From positions 20,887,639 to 20,951,638 of the forward strand of contig CM019721.1 in NCBI GenBank assembly GCA_009760885.1: DNA of 64,000 nt, written 5' to 3'. The DNA is from Achatina immaculata. Lineage: Eukaryota > Mollusca > Gastropoda > Stylommatophora > Achatinidae. The notes under the pieces are model-generated. The model was not told where the DNA came from. It was given only the letters and a program-made list of their open reading frames with translations, and did no database searches. Position numbers and translations under genes: made by a program. Shown piece after piece: positions 32,176 through 45,170 of the stretch; the first letter of the stretch is position 1; every line of letters starts with the position of its first letter.

Positions 32176-35100
32176 GTTAGTGTGGTGTGAGGAGTTACTA
32201 CAAAGTTAGTGTTGTGTGAGGACTTATTACAAAGTTAGTGTGGTGTGAGGAGTTAGTACAAAGTTAGTGTGGTGTGAGGATTTACTACAAAGTTAGTATG
32301 GTGTGAGGACTTACTACAAAGTTATTGTGGTGTGAGGAGTTAGTACAAAGTTAGTGTGGTGTGAGGAGTTAGTACAAAGTTAGTGTGGTGTGAGGAGTTA
32401 GTACAAAGTTAGTGTGGTGTGAGGAGTTAATACAAATTTAGTGTTGTGTGAGGAGTTAGTACAAAGTTAGTGTGGTGTGATTAGTTAGTACAAAGTTAGT
32501 GTGGTGTGAGGAGTTAGTACAAAGTTAGTGTGGTGTGAGGAGTTAGTACAAAGTTAGTGTGGTGTGAGGACTTACTACAAAGTTAGTGTGGTGTGAGGAC
32601 TTACTACAAAGTTAGTGTGGTGTGAGGACTTACTACAAAGTTAGTGTGGTTTGAGGAGTTAGTACAAAGTTAGTGTGGTGCGAGGAGTTAGTACAAAGTT
32701 AGTGTGGTGTGAAGAGTTAATACAACGTTAGTGTGGTGTGAGGAGTTAGTACAACGTTAGTGTCGTGTGAGGACTTACTACAAAGTTAGTGTGGTGTGAG
32801 GAGTTAATACAAAGTTAGTGTGGTGTGAGGAGTTAATACAAAGTTAGTGTTGTGTGAGGAGTTAGTACAAAGTTAGTGTGGTGTGAGGAGTTAGTACAAA
32901 GTTAGTGTGGTGTGAGGAGTTAGTACAAAGTTAGTGTGGTATGAGGATTTATTACAAAGTTAGTGTGGTGTGAGGAGTTAGTACAAAGTTAGTGTGGTGT
33001 GAGGAGTTAATACAAAGTTAGTGTGGTGTGAGGACTTACTACAAAGTTAGTGTGGTGTGAGGACTTACTACAAAGTTAGTGTGGTGTGAGGAGTTAGTAC
33101 AAAATTAGTGTGGTGTGAGTACTTACTACAAAGTTAGTGTGGTGTGAGGAGTTAGTACAAAGTTAGTGTGGTGTGAGGACTTACAACAAAGTTAGTGTGG
33201 TGTGAGGAGTTAATACAAAGTTAGTGTGGTGTGAGGACTTACTACAAAGTTAGTGTTGTGTGAGGAGTTAATACAAAGTTAGTGTGGTGTGAGGACTTAC
33301 TACAAAGTTAGTGTGGTGTGAGGAGTTAGTACAAAGTTAGTGTGGTGTGAGGACTTACTACAAAGTTAGTGTGGTGTGAGGAGTTAATACAAAGTTAGTG
33401 TGGTGTGAGGAGTTAGTACAAAATTAGTGTGGTGTGAGGAGTTAGTACAAAGTTAGTGTGGTGTGAGGACTTACTACAAAGTTAGTTTGGTGTGAGGACT
33501 TACTACAAAGTTAGTGTGGTGTGAGAAGTTACTACAAAGTTAGTGTGGTGTGAGGACTTACTACAAAATTAGTGTGGTGTGATGAGTTAGTACAAAGTTA
33601 GTGTGGTGTGAGGACTTAATATAAAGTTAGCATGCAGTGTGGACTAAATATAAAGTTAGCATGCAGTGTGGACTAAGTATAAAGCTAGAGTTCTGTGTGG
33701 GCTAAATATAAAGTTTACATGCAGTGTGGACTAAATATAAAGTTTACATGCAGTGTGGACTAAATATAAAGATAGAGTGCTGTATGGACTAAATATAAAG
33801 TTAGCATGCAGTGTGGACTAAATATAAAGTTAGCATGCAGTGTGGACTAAATATAAAGTTAGCATGCAGTGTGGACTAAATATAAAGTTAGCATGCAGTG
33901 TGGACTAAATATAAAGTTAGCATGCAGTGTGGACTAAATATAAAGTTAGCATGCAGTGTGGACTAAATATAAAGTTAGCATGCAGTGTGGACTAAATATA
34001 AAGTTAGCATGCAGTGTGGACTAAATATAATATTAACATGCTATGTGGACTAAATATAAAGTTTACATGCAGTGTGGACTAAATATAAAGATAGAGTGCT
34101 GTATGGACTAAATATAAAGTTAGCATGCAGTGTGGACTAAATATAAAGTTAGCATGCAGTGTGGACTAAATATAAAGTTAAAGTGCTCTATGGACTAAAT
34201 ATAAGTTAGCATGCAGTGTGGACTAAATAGAAAGTTAGCATGCAGTGTGGACTAAGTATAAAGCTAGAGTTCTGTGTGGGCTAAATATAAAGTTAGAGTT
34301 GTTTGTGGACTAAATACAAAGTTAGAGTGTGTGTGAGGTAAATATAAAGTTAGCATGCAGTGTGGACTAAATGCAAAGTTAGAGTGCTGTGAGGACTTTC
34401 TACAGAGTTAGTGTTCTGGGATGACTTACTACAAAATCAGTGTGCTCTGAGGACTATCGATACAATTACTTTGCTGTGTGGATTTATTATAAAGTTAGTG
34501 TACTGTGTGGACTTTTTACAATGTTAATGAACTTAGAGGACTAAAAACAAAGTTAATGTGCTATGAGGACTTCAAAGATAGAGTAGCGTGAAGACTTAAT
34601 ACAAAGTTAGTGATTTTTTCAAACTTACAGCAAAATTAGGGTTCTGTGCCACTTACTACAAATTGGTTTGCTTAGTGGACTAAATAAAATGTTAATTACT
34701 CTGAGGACTTACTACAAAGTTAGTGTGGTGTGAGGAGTTAGTACAAAGTTAGTGTGGTGTGAGGAGTTAGTACAAAGTTAGTGTGGTGTGAGGACTTACT
34801 ACAAAGTTAGTGTGGTGTGAGGAGTTAGTACAAAGTTAGTGTGGTGTGAGGAGTTAGTACAAAGTTAGTGTGGTGTGAGGAGTTACTACAAAGTTAGTGT
34901 GGTGTGAGAAGTTACTACAAAGTTAGTGTGGTGTGAGGAATTACTACAAAGTTAGTGTGGTGTGAGGATTTACTACAAAGTTAGTGTGGTGTGAGGACTT
35001 ACTACAAAATTAGTGTGGTGTGAGGACTTACTACAAAATTAGTGTGGTGTGAGGAGTTAGTACAAAATTAGTGTGGTGTGAGGACTTACTACAAAGTTAG

Positions 35101-38100
35101 TGTGGTGTGAGGAGTTAATACAAAGTTAGTGTGGTGTGAGGACTTACTACAAAGTTAGTGTGGTGTGAGTAGTACAAAATTAGTGTGGTGTGAGGAGTTA
35201 GTACAAAATTAGTGTGGTGTGAGGAGTTAATACAAAGTTAGTGTGGTGTGAGGAGTTAATACAAAGTTAGTGTGGTGTGAGGACTTACTAGAAAGTTAGT
35301 GTGGTGTGAGGACTTACTACAAAGTTAGTGTGGTGTGAGGACTTACTACAAAATTAGTGTGGTGTGAAGAGTTAGTACAAAATTAGTGTGGTGTGAGGAC
35401 TTACTACAAGTTAGTGTGGTGTGAGGAGTTAGTACAAAGTTAGTATGGTGTGAGGAGTTAATACAAATTTAGTGTGGTGTGAGGAGTTAATACAAAGTTA
35501 GTGTGCTGTGTGGACTAAATATAAAGTTAGCATGCAGTGTGGACTAAATATAAAGTTAGCATGCAGTGTGGACTAAATATAAAGTTAGCATGCAGTGTGG
35601 ACTAAATATAAAGTTAGCATGCAGTGTGGACTAAATATAAAGTTAGCATGCAGTGTGGACTAAATATAAAGTTAGCATGCAGTGTGTATTAAATATAAAT
35701 TTTACATGCAGTGTGGACTAAATATAAAGTTAGCATGCAGTGTGGACTAAATATAAAGTTAGCATGCAGTGTGGACTAAATATAAAGTTAGCATGCAGTG
35801 TGGACTACATATAAAGTTAGCATGCAGTGTGGACTAAATATAAAGTTAGCAGGCAGTGAGGACTAAATATAATATTAACATGCTATGTGGACTAAATATA
35901 AAGTTTACATGCAGTGTGGACTAAATATAAAGATAGAGTGCTGTATGGACTAAATATAAAGTTAGCATGCAGTGTGGACTAAATATAAAGTTAGCATGCA
36001 GTGTGGACTAAATATAAAGTTAAAGTGCTCTATGGACTAAATAGAAAGTAAGCATGCAGTGTGGACTAAGTATAAAGCTAGAGTTCTGTGTGGGCTAAAT
36101 ATAAAGTTAGAGTTGTTTGTGGACTAAATACAAAGTTAGAGTGTGTGTGAGAGAGTAAATATAAAGTTAGCATGCAGTGTGGACTAAATGCAAAGTTAGA
36201 GTGCTGTGAGGACTTTCTACAGAGTTAGTGTTCTGTTAGGACTAAATACAAAGTCAATGTGCTGTGAGGACTTACTATAAAATTAGTGTGGTGTGAGGAT
36301 TTACTATAAAGTTAGTGTACTGTGTGGACTTTTTACAATGTTAATGAACTTAGAGGACTAAAAACAAAGTTAATGTGCTATGAGGACTTCAAAGATAGAT
36401 TAGTGTGAAGACTTAATACAAAGTTAGTGATTTTTTCAAACTTACTACAAAATTAGGGTTCTGTGACGACTAAATACAAAGTTAGATTGCTGTGTGGACT
36501 AAATACAATGTTAGTGTGCTGTGAGGACTTACTACAGAGTTAGTTTGGTGTGAGGACTTACTACAAAGTTAGTGTGGTGTGAGGAGTTAGTACAAAGTTA
36601 GTGTGGTGTGAGGACTTACTACAAAGTTAGTGTGGTGTGAGGAGTTAGTACAAAGTTAGTGTGGTGTGAGGAGTTAGTACAAAGTTAGTGTGGTGTGAGG
36701 AGTTACTACAAAGTTAGTGTGGTGTGAGGACTTACTACAAAGTTAGTGTGGTGTGAGGAGTTAGTACAAAGTTAGTGTGGTGTGAGGAGTTAGTACAAAG
36801 TTAGTGTGGTGTGAGGAGTTAGTACAAAGTTAGTGTGGTGTGAGGATTTAGTACAAAGTTAGTGTCTGTGAGGAATAAATACAAAGTTAGTGTGGTGTGA
36901 GGACTTACTACAAAGTTAGTGTGGTGTGAGGAGTTAGTACAAAGTTAGTGTGGTGTGAGGAGTTACTACAAAGTTAGTGTGGTGTGAGGAGTTAGTACAA
37001 AGTTAGTGTGGTGTGAGGACTTACTACAAAGTTAGTGTGGTGTGAGGAGTTAGTACAAAGTTAGTGTGGTGTGAGGAGTTAGTACAAAGTTAGTGTGGTG
37101 TGAGGAGTTAATACAAAGTTAGTGTGCTGTGTGGACTAAATACAAAGTTACAGTGCTGTGTGGACTAAATACAAAGTTAGTGTTCTGTGAGGACTAAATA
37201 CAAAGTTAGTGTTCTGTGAGGACTAAATACAAAGTTAGTGTTCTGTGAGGACTAAATACAAAGTTAGTGTTCTGTGAGGACTAAATACAAAGTTAGATTG
37301 CTGTGTGGACTAAATACAAAGTTAGAGTGCTGTGTGGACTAAATACAAAGTTAGTGTTCTGTGAGGACTAAATACAAAGTTAGTGTTCTGTGAGGACTAA
37401 ATACAAAGTTAGAGTGCTGTGTGGACTAAATACAAAGTTACAGTGCTGTGTGGACTAAATACAAAGTTAGTGTTCTGTGAGGACTAAATAGAAAGTTAGT
37501 GTGCTGTGAGGACTAAATACAAAGTTAGTGTTCTGTAGGACTAAATACAAAGTTAGTGTTCTGTTAGGACTAAATACAAAATTAGTGTTCTGTTAGGACT
37601 AAATACAAAGTTAGTGTTCTGTTAGGACTAAATACAAAGTTAGAGTGCTGTGTGGACTAAATACAAAGTTAGTGTTCTGTGAGGACTAAATACAAAGTTA
37701 GTGTTCTGTGAGGACTAAATACAAAGTTAGTGTTCTGTGAGGACTAAATACAAAGTTAGTGTTGTGTGAGGAGTTAGTACAAAGTTAGTGTCCTGTGAGG
37801 ACTAATACAAGTTAGTGTTCTGTGACGACTAAATACAAAGTCAATGTGCTGTGAGGACTAAATAAAAGTTAGTGTTCTGTGACGACTAAATACAAACTTA
37901 GTGTGCTGTGAGGAATTACTACAAAGTTAGTGCTGTGAGGACTATATACAAAGTTAGTGCTGTGAGGACTATATACAAAGTTAGTGGTCTGTGAGGACTA
38001 ATACAAAGTCAATGTTCTGTGAGGACTAAATACAAAGTCAATGTTCTGTTAGGACTAAATACAAAGTCAATGTTCTGTGAGGATTAATACAAAGTTAATG

Positions 38101-39465
38101 TACTGTGAGGACTAATACAAAGTTAATGTTCTGTGAGGACTAAATACAAAGTCAATGTGCTGTGAGGACTAATACAAAGTCAATGTTCTGTGAGGACTAA
38201 ATACAAAGTTAATGTTCTGTGAGGACTAAATACAAAGTTAATGTTCTGTTAGGACTAAATACAAAGTTAATGTGCTGTGAGGAATTACTACAAGTTAGTG
38301 TGGTGTGAGGATTTACTACAAAGTTAGTGTTGTGTGAGGAGTTAGTACAAAGTTAGTGTTCTATGAGGACTAAATAGAAAGTTAGTGTTCTGTAGGACTA
38401 AATACAAATTTAGTGTGGTGTGAGGAGTTACTACAAAGTTAGTATGGTGTGAGGACTTACTACAAAGTTAGTGTCCTGTGAGGACTAATACAAAGTTAGT
38501 GTCTGTGAGGACTAATACAAAGTCAATGTTCTGTTAGGACTAATACAAAGTTAGTGCTGTGAGGACTATATACAAAGTTAGTGTCCTGTGAGGACTAATA
38601 CAAAGTTAGAGTGCTGTGTGGACTAAATACAAAATTAGTGTGGTGTGAGGATTTACTACAAAGTTAGTTTGGTGTGAGGACTTACTACAAAGTTAGTGTT
38701 CTGTTAGGACTAATACAAAGTCAATGTTCTGTGAGGAATTACTACAAAGTTAGTGTTCTGTGAGGACTAAATACAAAGTTAGTGTTCTGTGAGGACTAAT
38801 ACAAAGTTAGTGTTCTGTGAGGAATTATTACAAAGTTAGTGTTCTGTGATGAATTACTACAAAGTTAGTGTTATGTGAGTACTAAATACAAAGTTAATGT
38901 TCTGTTAGGACTAATACAAGTTAGTGTGCTGTGAGGACTATATACAAAGTTAGTGTTCTGTGAGGAATTACTACAAAGTTAGTGTTCTGTGAGGAATTAC
39001 TACAAAGTTAGTATTCTGTGAGGAATTACTACAAAGTTAGTGTTCTGTGAGGACTAATACAAGTTAGTGTTCTGTGAGGAATTACTACAAGTTAGTGTGG
39101 TGTGAGAAGTTAGTACAAAGTTAGTGTCCTGTGAGGACTAATACAAGTTAGTGTTCTGTTAGGACTAATACAAACTTAGTGTGCTGTGAAGACTAAATAC
39201 AAAGTTAATGTTTTGTGAGGACTAAATACAAATTTAGTGTTCTATGACTACTAAATACAAAGTTAATGTTCTGTGAGGACTAAACACAAAGTTAATGTTC
39301 TGTGAGGAATTACTACAAAGTTAGTGTTCTGTTAGTACTAAATACAAAGTTAGTGTTCTGTGAGTACTAAATACAAAGTTAATGTTCTGTGAGGAATTAC
39401 TACAAAGTTAGTGTTCTGTGAGGTCTAAAGTTAGTGTTATGTGAGTACTAAATACAAAGTTTGTA
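32176..39465. repeat. 7.3-kb array of 29-bp units with higher-order organisation
   Basis: Three sub-families share the frame GTTAGTGT..GAG..TTAGTACAAA: A (GTTAGTGTGGTGTGAGGAGT; 32176-33620, 34700-35500, 36540-37120), B (GTTAGCATGCAGTGTGGACT; 33620-34370, 35510-36180) and C (GTTAGTGTTCTGTGAGGACT; 37120-39465). An A-B-irregular block of about 1.8 kb is duplicated: the irregular segment with AACTTAGAGGACTAAAAAC at 34530 recurs at 36347, offset 1817. No gene. Confidence 0.95.
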
Positions 39466-41789
39466 GTAAATTACTGCCAAGATAAATAATGTTGGTGATA
39501 GTACACATCCCTCCTTCACGCCTGTTTGTACCCTAAAGCTGCTGGAGGTATGTTCTCCACAGATCACTTTGCACTGAAAACCCTCATATAGTGCTTTGAT
39601 TATATTAACTATCTTATGGGGGAGGCCATGCCATCTTAGGATTTTCCACAGTGCATCTCTATTGACACTATCAAAGGCTTTCTCAAAATGTATGAACAAT
39701 GCATATGTTGTGCTATGCCACTCATTTGCCTGATCTAATATCTGTCTAAGTACAAATGTGTGATCTATGCATGATCTTCCTTTCCTAAATCCTGCCTGCT
39801 CTTTCTGAAGTTTTTCCTCAAGTGTTGGTACAATTCTATTGATGATTATTCTGCAAAATACTTTACTGGTGAGTGGCAGTAGGGTAATGCCTCTACAGTT
39901 CCCGCAATCTCTGAGGTCACCCTTCTTTGGTAGTTGTACTATAAGCCCAGTTTTCCACTCCTCTGGAGCTTTTTCTAGATCCCAAATTTGTTGTAATATC
40001 CGGCAAAGTTGTTTTGGTGTTTCTGTTTCTTCTGCTTTCAACATCTCAGCAGTCACTTCATCTTCACCTGGTGCCCTGTCTGATTTTAGCTTCTTTATTG
40101 CCTCCTTTACTTCACTTATTGTTATTGGTCCTGTATTGATGTTTAGTTCCGTTTTTGCTTCAGGTATGTCTATTGTTTGTGCTGCTTGTGTTCTGTTTAG
40201 TAGGGTGTTAAAGTGTTCCCTCCATCTTTCAATTTTTTCTCTTTCTCCACTGACCAGTTGTCCAGTTTGTGTCCTTACTGCATTTTCACATCTTGCGTTG
40301 AAGTTACCTGTCATCTGCTTTGTGATTTTATATATGGTTTTCATGTCATTTGTATATGCTGCTTTCTCTGCTGTTTCTGCTAAGTTGTCATAGTATTGAC
40401 GTTTATCTTGACGGCATGATTCCCTCACTTCTTTGTCTTTTTGTGCGTAATTATTTAAAACTTGTTCTTTAAGCCGTTGTGATTTGGTGTTCAATAATTT
40501 TGTTCTTGATTTCTTTTCTTTGCTCTATCTTTTCCCATGTGGTCTTGCTTATCCATTCCTCTTTTCTCCGTTTCCGATATCCCAGCACCTCTTTTGTTGT
40601 TTCCTGTAGTGCTTTATTGAACTCTAATATGGACATTTCTACTTCGTCTTGTAGGACACTGAGTCGGTTCTTAAGTACTATTGAGAATTCATTTCTTGTT
40701 TGCTGGTCTTTCAGTTTTCTTGTATCAAAACGTATCTTTCTGTGTTCTCCGATTTTGGCTTTCCTTACTTTTAGTTTTATTTTTGCTACCAGAAGGTTGT
40801 GATCATTTCCTACATCTGCTCCTTTCCTTGCTCGCACATCTTGTAGTGACCGTTTCCACTTGTTGTTTATTAGTATGTGATCGATTTGGTTTTCTGTGGT
40901 TTTTATCTGGTGACCTCCAAGTCACCTTATGAATGTTTTTATGTTGGAAAATAGTCCCTCCGATGGTCATCATGTTTTCTTCACAGAAACTGCACAGTCT
41001 TTCTCCATTTTCATTTATTTCTCCAATTCCTTCTCTTCCCATGATTCTTCTTCTATCTTCATTTCCTTCACCTACTTTTGCATTGAAGTCGCCCAAGATG
41101 AGTAGCATATCATGCTTGGGTATTGTTTCTACTGTTGCTTGGAGGCTGTTGTAAAAATCTTCTTTTAATTCCTGCTTCTGTTGGTGCATAACAAACTATA
41201 ATAGACAGCTTCGTGAATCTTGAGTTGTACCGTGCGTATAATAATCTCTCATTTATTGGGGTCCATTTCAGCAATGCTCTTGATGCTTCTTTTGTTATAA
41301 TCAGTGCTACTCCTCCTTCATGAAGATCTTCTTTACCTGACTATATTGTATCTTCTGTGTGCTGTGTTGTTAATTTCCTTCTGCCTTGTCCTGTCCATCT
41401 TGCTTCTTGTATTCCTAGTATGTCTAGTTTGTATTTGTGCATTTCCTAGATGGTTTGTGCTAGTTTTCCAGTCTGGTTAAGTGTTCTTACATTCCAGCTG
41501 CCTATTTGCATCTTGTGTTTAGGTTCCAGGAGGTCTGCAGTCGGGCTGGGGACTTCCAGTGGCTGGCTTTTATCCACAACCTTCATGGGCTCAGTTTCCT
41601 GATGGGCATTTCTCCTTCCACCTGCATTTGTTTTTTCCTTTGCTTCCGTTTCTTTAGCAGTCTGATAGTTTTTTTTACCAGATAGGGTTGCTAGCCCTAT
41701 GCTGAACCCTCCTTAGTCGCCTTTTACAATCATGCGTGGTAGGGTACAGTGGCCCTATTCTTTCTGATCCTGGGTACCACAATGGAGGG
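39466..41789 (-). mobile_element. LINE L1, 3'-truncated copy with endonuclease and N-terminal RT
   Basis: The minus strand carries, from the right, the element 5' end (about 41789), the endonuclease region (GKVGEGNEDRRRIMG appears as AKVGEGNEDRRRIMG; HNLLVAKIKLK) and the RT start (GFRKGRSCIDHTFVLRQI, FIHFEKAFDS, GVKEGCVLSPTLF). The frame breaks at an 8-nt deletion near 41170, a 3-nt deletion near 41345 and the shift near 40491 shared with the 55.3-kb copy. The 3' part of the ORF and the tail are absent: the element stops inside RT motif B at the array border. Confidence 0.88.
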
Positions 41790-42174
41790 AAATTAGATTA
41801 AACACCTTTTTTCTGGATTATACCACTCGACGTTTCCAGTTTATTTTGATTATGTTTATTTTGATTATGTTTATCTTGATTATGTTTATTTTGATTATGA
41901 TTATTTTGAATATGTTTATTTTGAATACTGTGTCATGGTTTCTTTTTTCTGAAAATGCATGGTTTATTCTTCTATTCAGCAATCTTTTTTATAGAACAAA
42001 ATGTTGAAAACTTGACCTCTTACTAAATGTTGCTTTCATTTTCTGGTTTCATGTAGTGTGGGTGTGTGTGCTGTGTGCGTGTGCGTGCGCGTGCGTGCAC
42101 GTGCACGTGGGTGTGTGTGTATGGATGGGTTGGAGGGGGTGGTTCGCCCTTTGAGGGCGGCTTTTCAGCGTTTT
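41790..42174. other. Spacer with a 15-bp repeat and a TG/CG tract
   Basis: 41840-41925 has about six GATTATGTTTATTTT units. 42057-42122 is alternating purine-pyrimidine (see separate entry). Otherwise unique. Confidence 0.8.
42055..42122. repeat. Alternating purine-pyrimidine tract, possible Z-DNA
   Basis: GTGTGTGTGCTGTGTGCGTG continues as TGCGTGCGCGTGCGTGCACG and TGCACGTGGGTGTGTGTGTA. The CG/CA alternation over some 65 bp is the pattern most prone to Z-DNA. Confidence 0.75.
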
Positions 42175-43404
42175 ATTTTAATCATCATCATCATCATGTG
42201 CCGTGCCGACTGGCGTTGGCTATTATGCTTCTCCAGAGTATCCGATCCTTCATGCAGGCCGTCAGTTCAGTTGGTGATCTCCTCTCACACCATCCCGTCA
42301 GACTGTCCAGTATCATTTCTCTTGGTCTTCCTCTTGATCTTCTTCCTTCTATTTTTCCTGTTGTTATAATATTTTCAATGCCCCCTCTTCTCATTGCATG
42401 TCCTATGAAAGTACATTGTCTCTCTCTTATCTTTTTGACAAGGTTTTTTGTCTCTCCAGCTCTTCTCATACATTTTTCATTAGTTATTTTTGCTGTCCAG
42501 GGGATTCACAACATTCTCCTAATAAACCACATTTCTGCTGCTTCCAATGATTTTTGTGCAGACTTGCCTATTGTCCATGATTCACTTCCATATAACAAGA
42601 TAGGTTCAATATAGCATTTTAGGACTAGTTTTCTAACATTCATTGATAAAGATGTGTTAGCTAATATGTTTCTCATTCTCTGAAATGCAGTCTTTGCTTG
42701 GCCTATTCTGTTCTGCATTTCCCATCTGAAGTTATTACTGCTCCAAGGTATTTGAATTTCTGCACCTGATTTAGAATAGTTCCGTTTAATTTAATACTGC
42801 ATGCTGGTGGATTCTGTTTCTTAGATATAATCATAGTCTCTGTCTTTTTTATGTTCAATGTAAGGCCTTTCTGTTCACTTTCTTTGGCGACATTATCCAA
42901 GAGATTTTGCAGGTCTTGTTGGTTCTCAGCTATCAGTACTGTGTCGTCAGCATACCGAAGTTTGTTAATATTGTATCCTCCAATATTTATGCCTGGTTCT
43001 GTGATGATTGTTCTTAGAATATTCTCGCTATACAGAGAAAAAAAGTCTGGAGATAGTACACATCCTTGTCGCACCCCTTGTTTTATAGGTTGATATTTTC
43101 CAGTTCTATTTTCAACTCCAACTGCTGCTTCTTGCTGCCAGTATAGATGTTTTACAATCCTCAGATCTTTGCCGTCTATATTGATGTCTTCCAGCATTTT
43201 AATAATTTCATTATCTTTCACCTTGTCAAATGCCTTGGTGTAATCAATGAAGCATAAGTAGAGATCTTTCTGTACTTCTAAAGCTCTTTCTGTTAGTGTT
43301 CGTAAAGCATAAATGGCATTGTGTGTTCCCTTTCCTTCAACAAATCCAAACTGTTCATCTGCTATTTCCATTTTTATCTTTTTCCTTGTTCTAATTTTAA
43401 TCAT
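42175..43404 (-). mobile_element. LINE L2, 5'-truncated, with 11-bp target-site duplication
   Basis: ATTTTAATCAT at 42175-42185 and 43394-43404 flanks the insert. One minus frame (42703-43404) has ADEQFGFVEGKGTHNAIYAL, CFIDYTKAFDKVKDNEII (motif A), IKQGVRQGCVLSPDFFSLYS (motif B) and LRYADDTVLI (motif C), so the RT motifs seen are intact. A frame change near 42710 leads to the C-terminal part (LLYGSESWTIGKSAQKSLEA, RGGIENIITTGKIEGRRSRG). It ends in an (ATG)n tail. The longest L2 in the window. Confidence 0.9.
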
Positions 43405-43429
43405 GTAGCATTTTTATGCCTGTTGCATG

Positions 43430-43575
43430 TGTGTACACTAGCCTACCTGATATAATGATCAGTTTACACTAGCCTACCTGATATAATGTTCAGTGTACAC
43501 TAGCCTACCTGATATAATGATCAGTTTACACTAGCCTACCTGATATAATGTTCAGTTTACACTAGCCTACTAGAC
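43430..43575. repeat. 31-bp minisatellite, about 4.5 copies
   Basis: The unit is CACTAGCCTACCTGATATAA, TGATCAGTTTA with ATG/ATGTT variants. Confidence 0.92.
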
Positions 43576-43639
43576 CTCATTATTTTCTGTAAACAGTCAT
43601 ACGGAAAATTGTAGGCCTGGTTTGTTTTCAGACAATTTA

Positions 43640-44035
43640 TACCTTCTTTCCGTGAAGGTACACCCTTGGGGAAGGTGGAGTACCCGTACAGCCCCCATCT
43701 CTCCCTCCACCCCAGATCACGGCAACGTGAAGCCATGGGAGCAGGTGGTGGATGGAATAGGAGAGCAGCTGACAGATAATGTTGGTCGTGGTCATCATTC
43801 TATGATGGTAGGCAGATGATTTCAATGTAGGGACAATGGCTACGATCACTTGACTAGTACAGTCACTGCCCGGAAGGAAAGCAATGGTAATCAACCTTCT
43901 GGAAACACCAAGAAACTCTAACGGCATCAGCAGCACGGCGCCTGCTTACAACCGGGATACCTACAGGAGAGCTGTTATGGAGCGAAGTTCTGCAAGGGAG
44001 ATCAAATGATTGACTGACTGACTGACTGACTGAAG
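43640..44035 (+). mobile_element. Retroelement 3' end with (GACT)n tail
   Basis: Near the right end the plus frame reads TAPAYNRDTYRRAVMER, similar to HLAHNREAYRSAVLED at the L4 terminus, then a stop and six GACT units (44009-44034). The rest (43640-43930) is unique and moderately GC-rich; I cannot place it in a family. It may be a related LINE or a SINE using its tail. Confidence 0.55.
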
Positions 44036-44266
44036 CCGTGAAACTGAGGGCTTTCACTACACTGATATTAAAATAGATATTAAAACTGTGTAGTTACTTT
44101 GATGAGTTGAAGGTGACGTTGATGGTGATTATCTTTTGGCTATCCTCTGTTTGTAGGTTCTGTAAGGTCAGCTGCGGTAGAACGCTGTTCTCTTTACTTA
44201 CAGTGGACTTACGACGGCTTCCATCGTGATTGAAGAATTCCTAGCACAAATATATACGTATATATG
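44036..44266 (+). other. Unique DNA with a possible exon ending at a strong donor (44267)
   Basis: CCTCTGTTTGTAG and CTTTACTTACAG are good acceptors; TATATAT|GTAAGTAAG is a near-perfect donor at 44267. From the second acceptor one frame is open (GLTTASIVIEEFLAQIYTYI). No downstream exon gives a phase-compatible join, so this remains a suggestion. The donor is the left edge of the 21-bp array. Confidence 0.25.
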
Positions 44267-45170
44267 TAAGTAAGCTAATATGATAGCAGGTAGGTAACTA
44301 AGTAGCTATGTCTGGAGGTAGTAAGTAGTTATGTAGTGAGGTAGTAAGTAGTTATGTAGTGAGGTAGTAAGTAGGTAGGTATGTAGGGAGGTAGTAAGTA
44401 GTTATGTAGGGAGGTAGTAAGTAGGTAGGTATGTAGGGTAGTAGTAAGTAGTTATGTAGGGAGATAGTAAGTAAATATAAAGGTAGTAAGTAGTTATGTA
44501 GGGAGATAGTAAGTAAGTAGTTATGTAGGGAGATAGTAAGTAAGTAGTTATGTAGGGAGGTAGTAAGTAGTTACGTAGGGAGGTAGTAAGTAGTTATATA
44601 GGGAGGTATAAGTAATTATGTAAGGAGGTAATAAGTAGTTATGTAGTGAGGTAGTAAGTAGTTATGTAGGGAGGCAGTAAGTAGTTATGTAGGGAAGTAG
44701 TAAGTAGTTATGTAGGGAGGTAGTAAGTAGTTATGTAGGGAGGTAGTAAGTAGTTATGTAGGAAGGTAGTAGTAAGTAGTTATGTAGGAAGGTAGTAGTA
44801 AGTAGTTATGTAGGGAGGTAGTAAGTAGTTATGTAGGAAGATAGTAGTAAGTAGTTATGTAGGGAAGTAGTAAGTAGTTATGTAGGGAGGTAGTAAGTAG
44901 TTATGTATGGAGGTAGTAAGTAGTTATGTAGGAAGGTAGTAGTAAGTAGTTATGTAGGAAGGTAGTAGTAAGTAGATATGTAGGGAGATACTGTGTCAGT
45001 AGGTAAATATGTAGAGAGGTAGTAAGTAGTTATGTAGGAAGGTAGTAGTAAGTAGTTATGTAGGAAGGTAGTAAGTAAGTAGATATGTAGGGAGATAGTA
45101 AGTAAGTAGATATGTAGGGAGGTAGTAAGTAGTTATGTAGGGAGGTTGTAAGTAGGTAGTTATATATGGA
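44267..45170. repeat. Minisatellite of about 23 bp, left part of the giant array
   Basis: Units on GTAGTAAGTAGTTATGTAGG, GAG with two- to four-base length variation. It begins GTAAGTAAGCTAATATGATA, so the GTAAGTAG in every unit resembles the donor at its edge. Confidence 0.92.
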
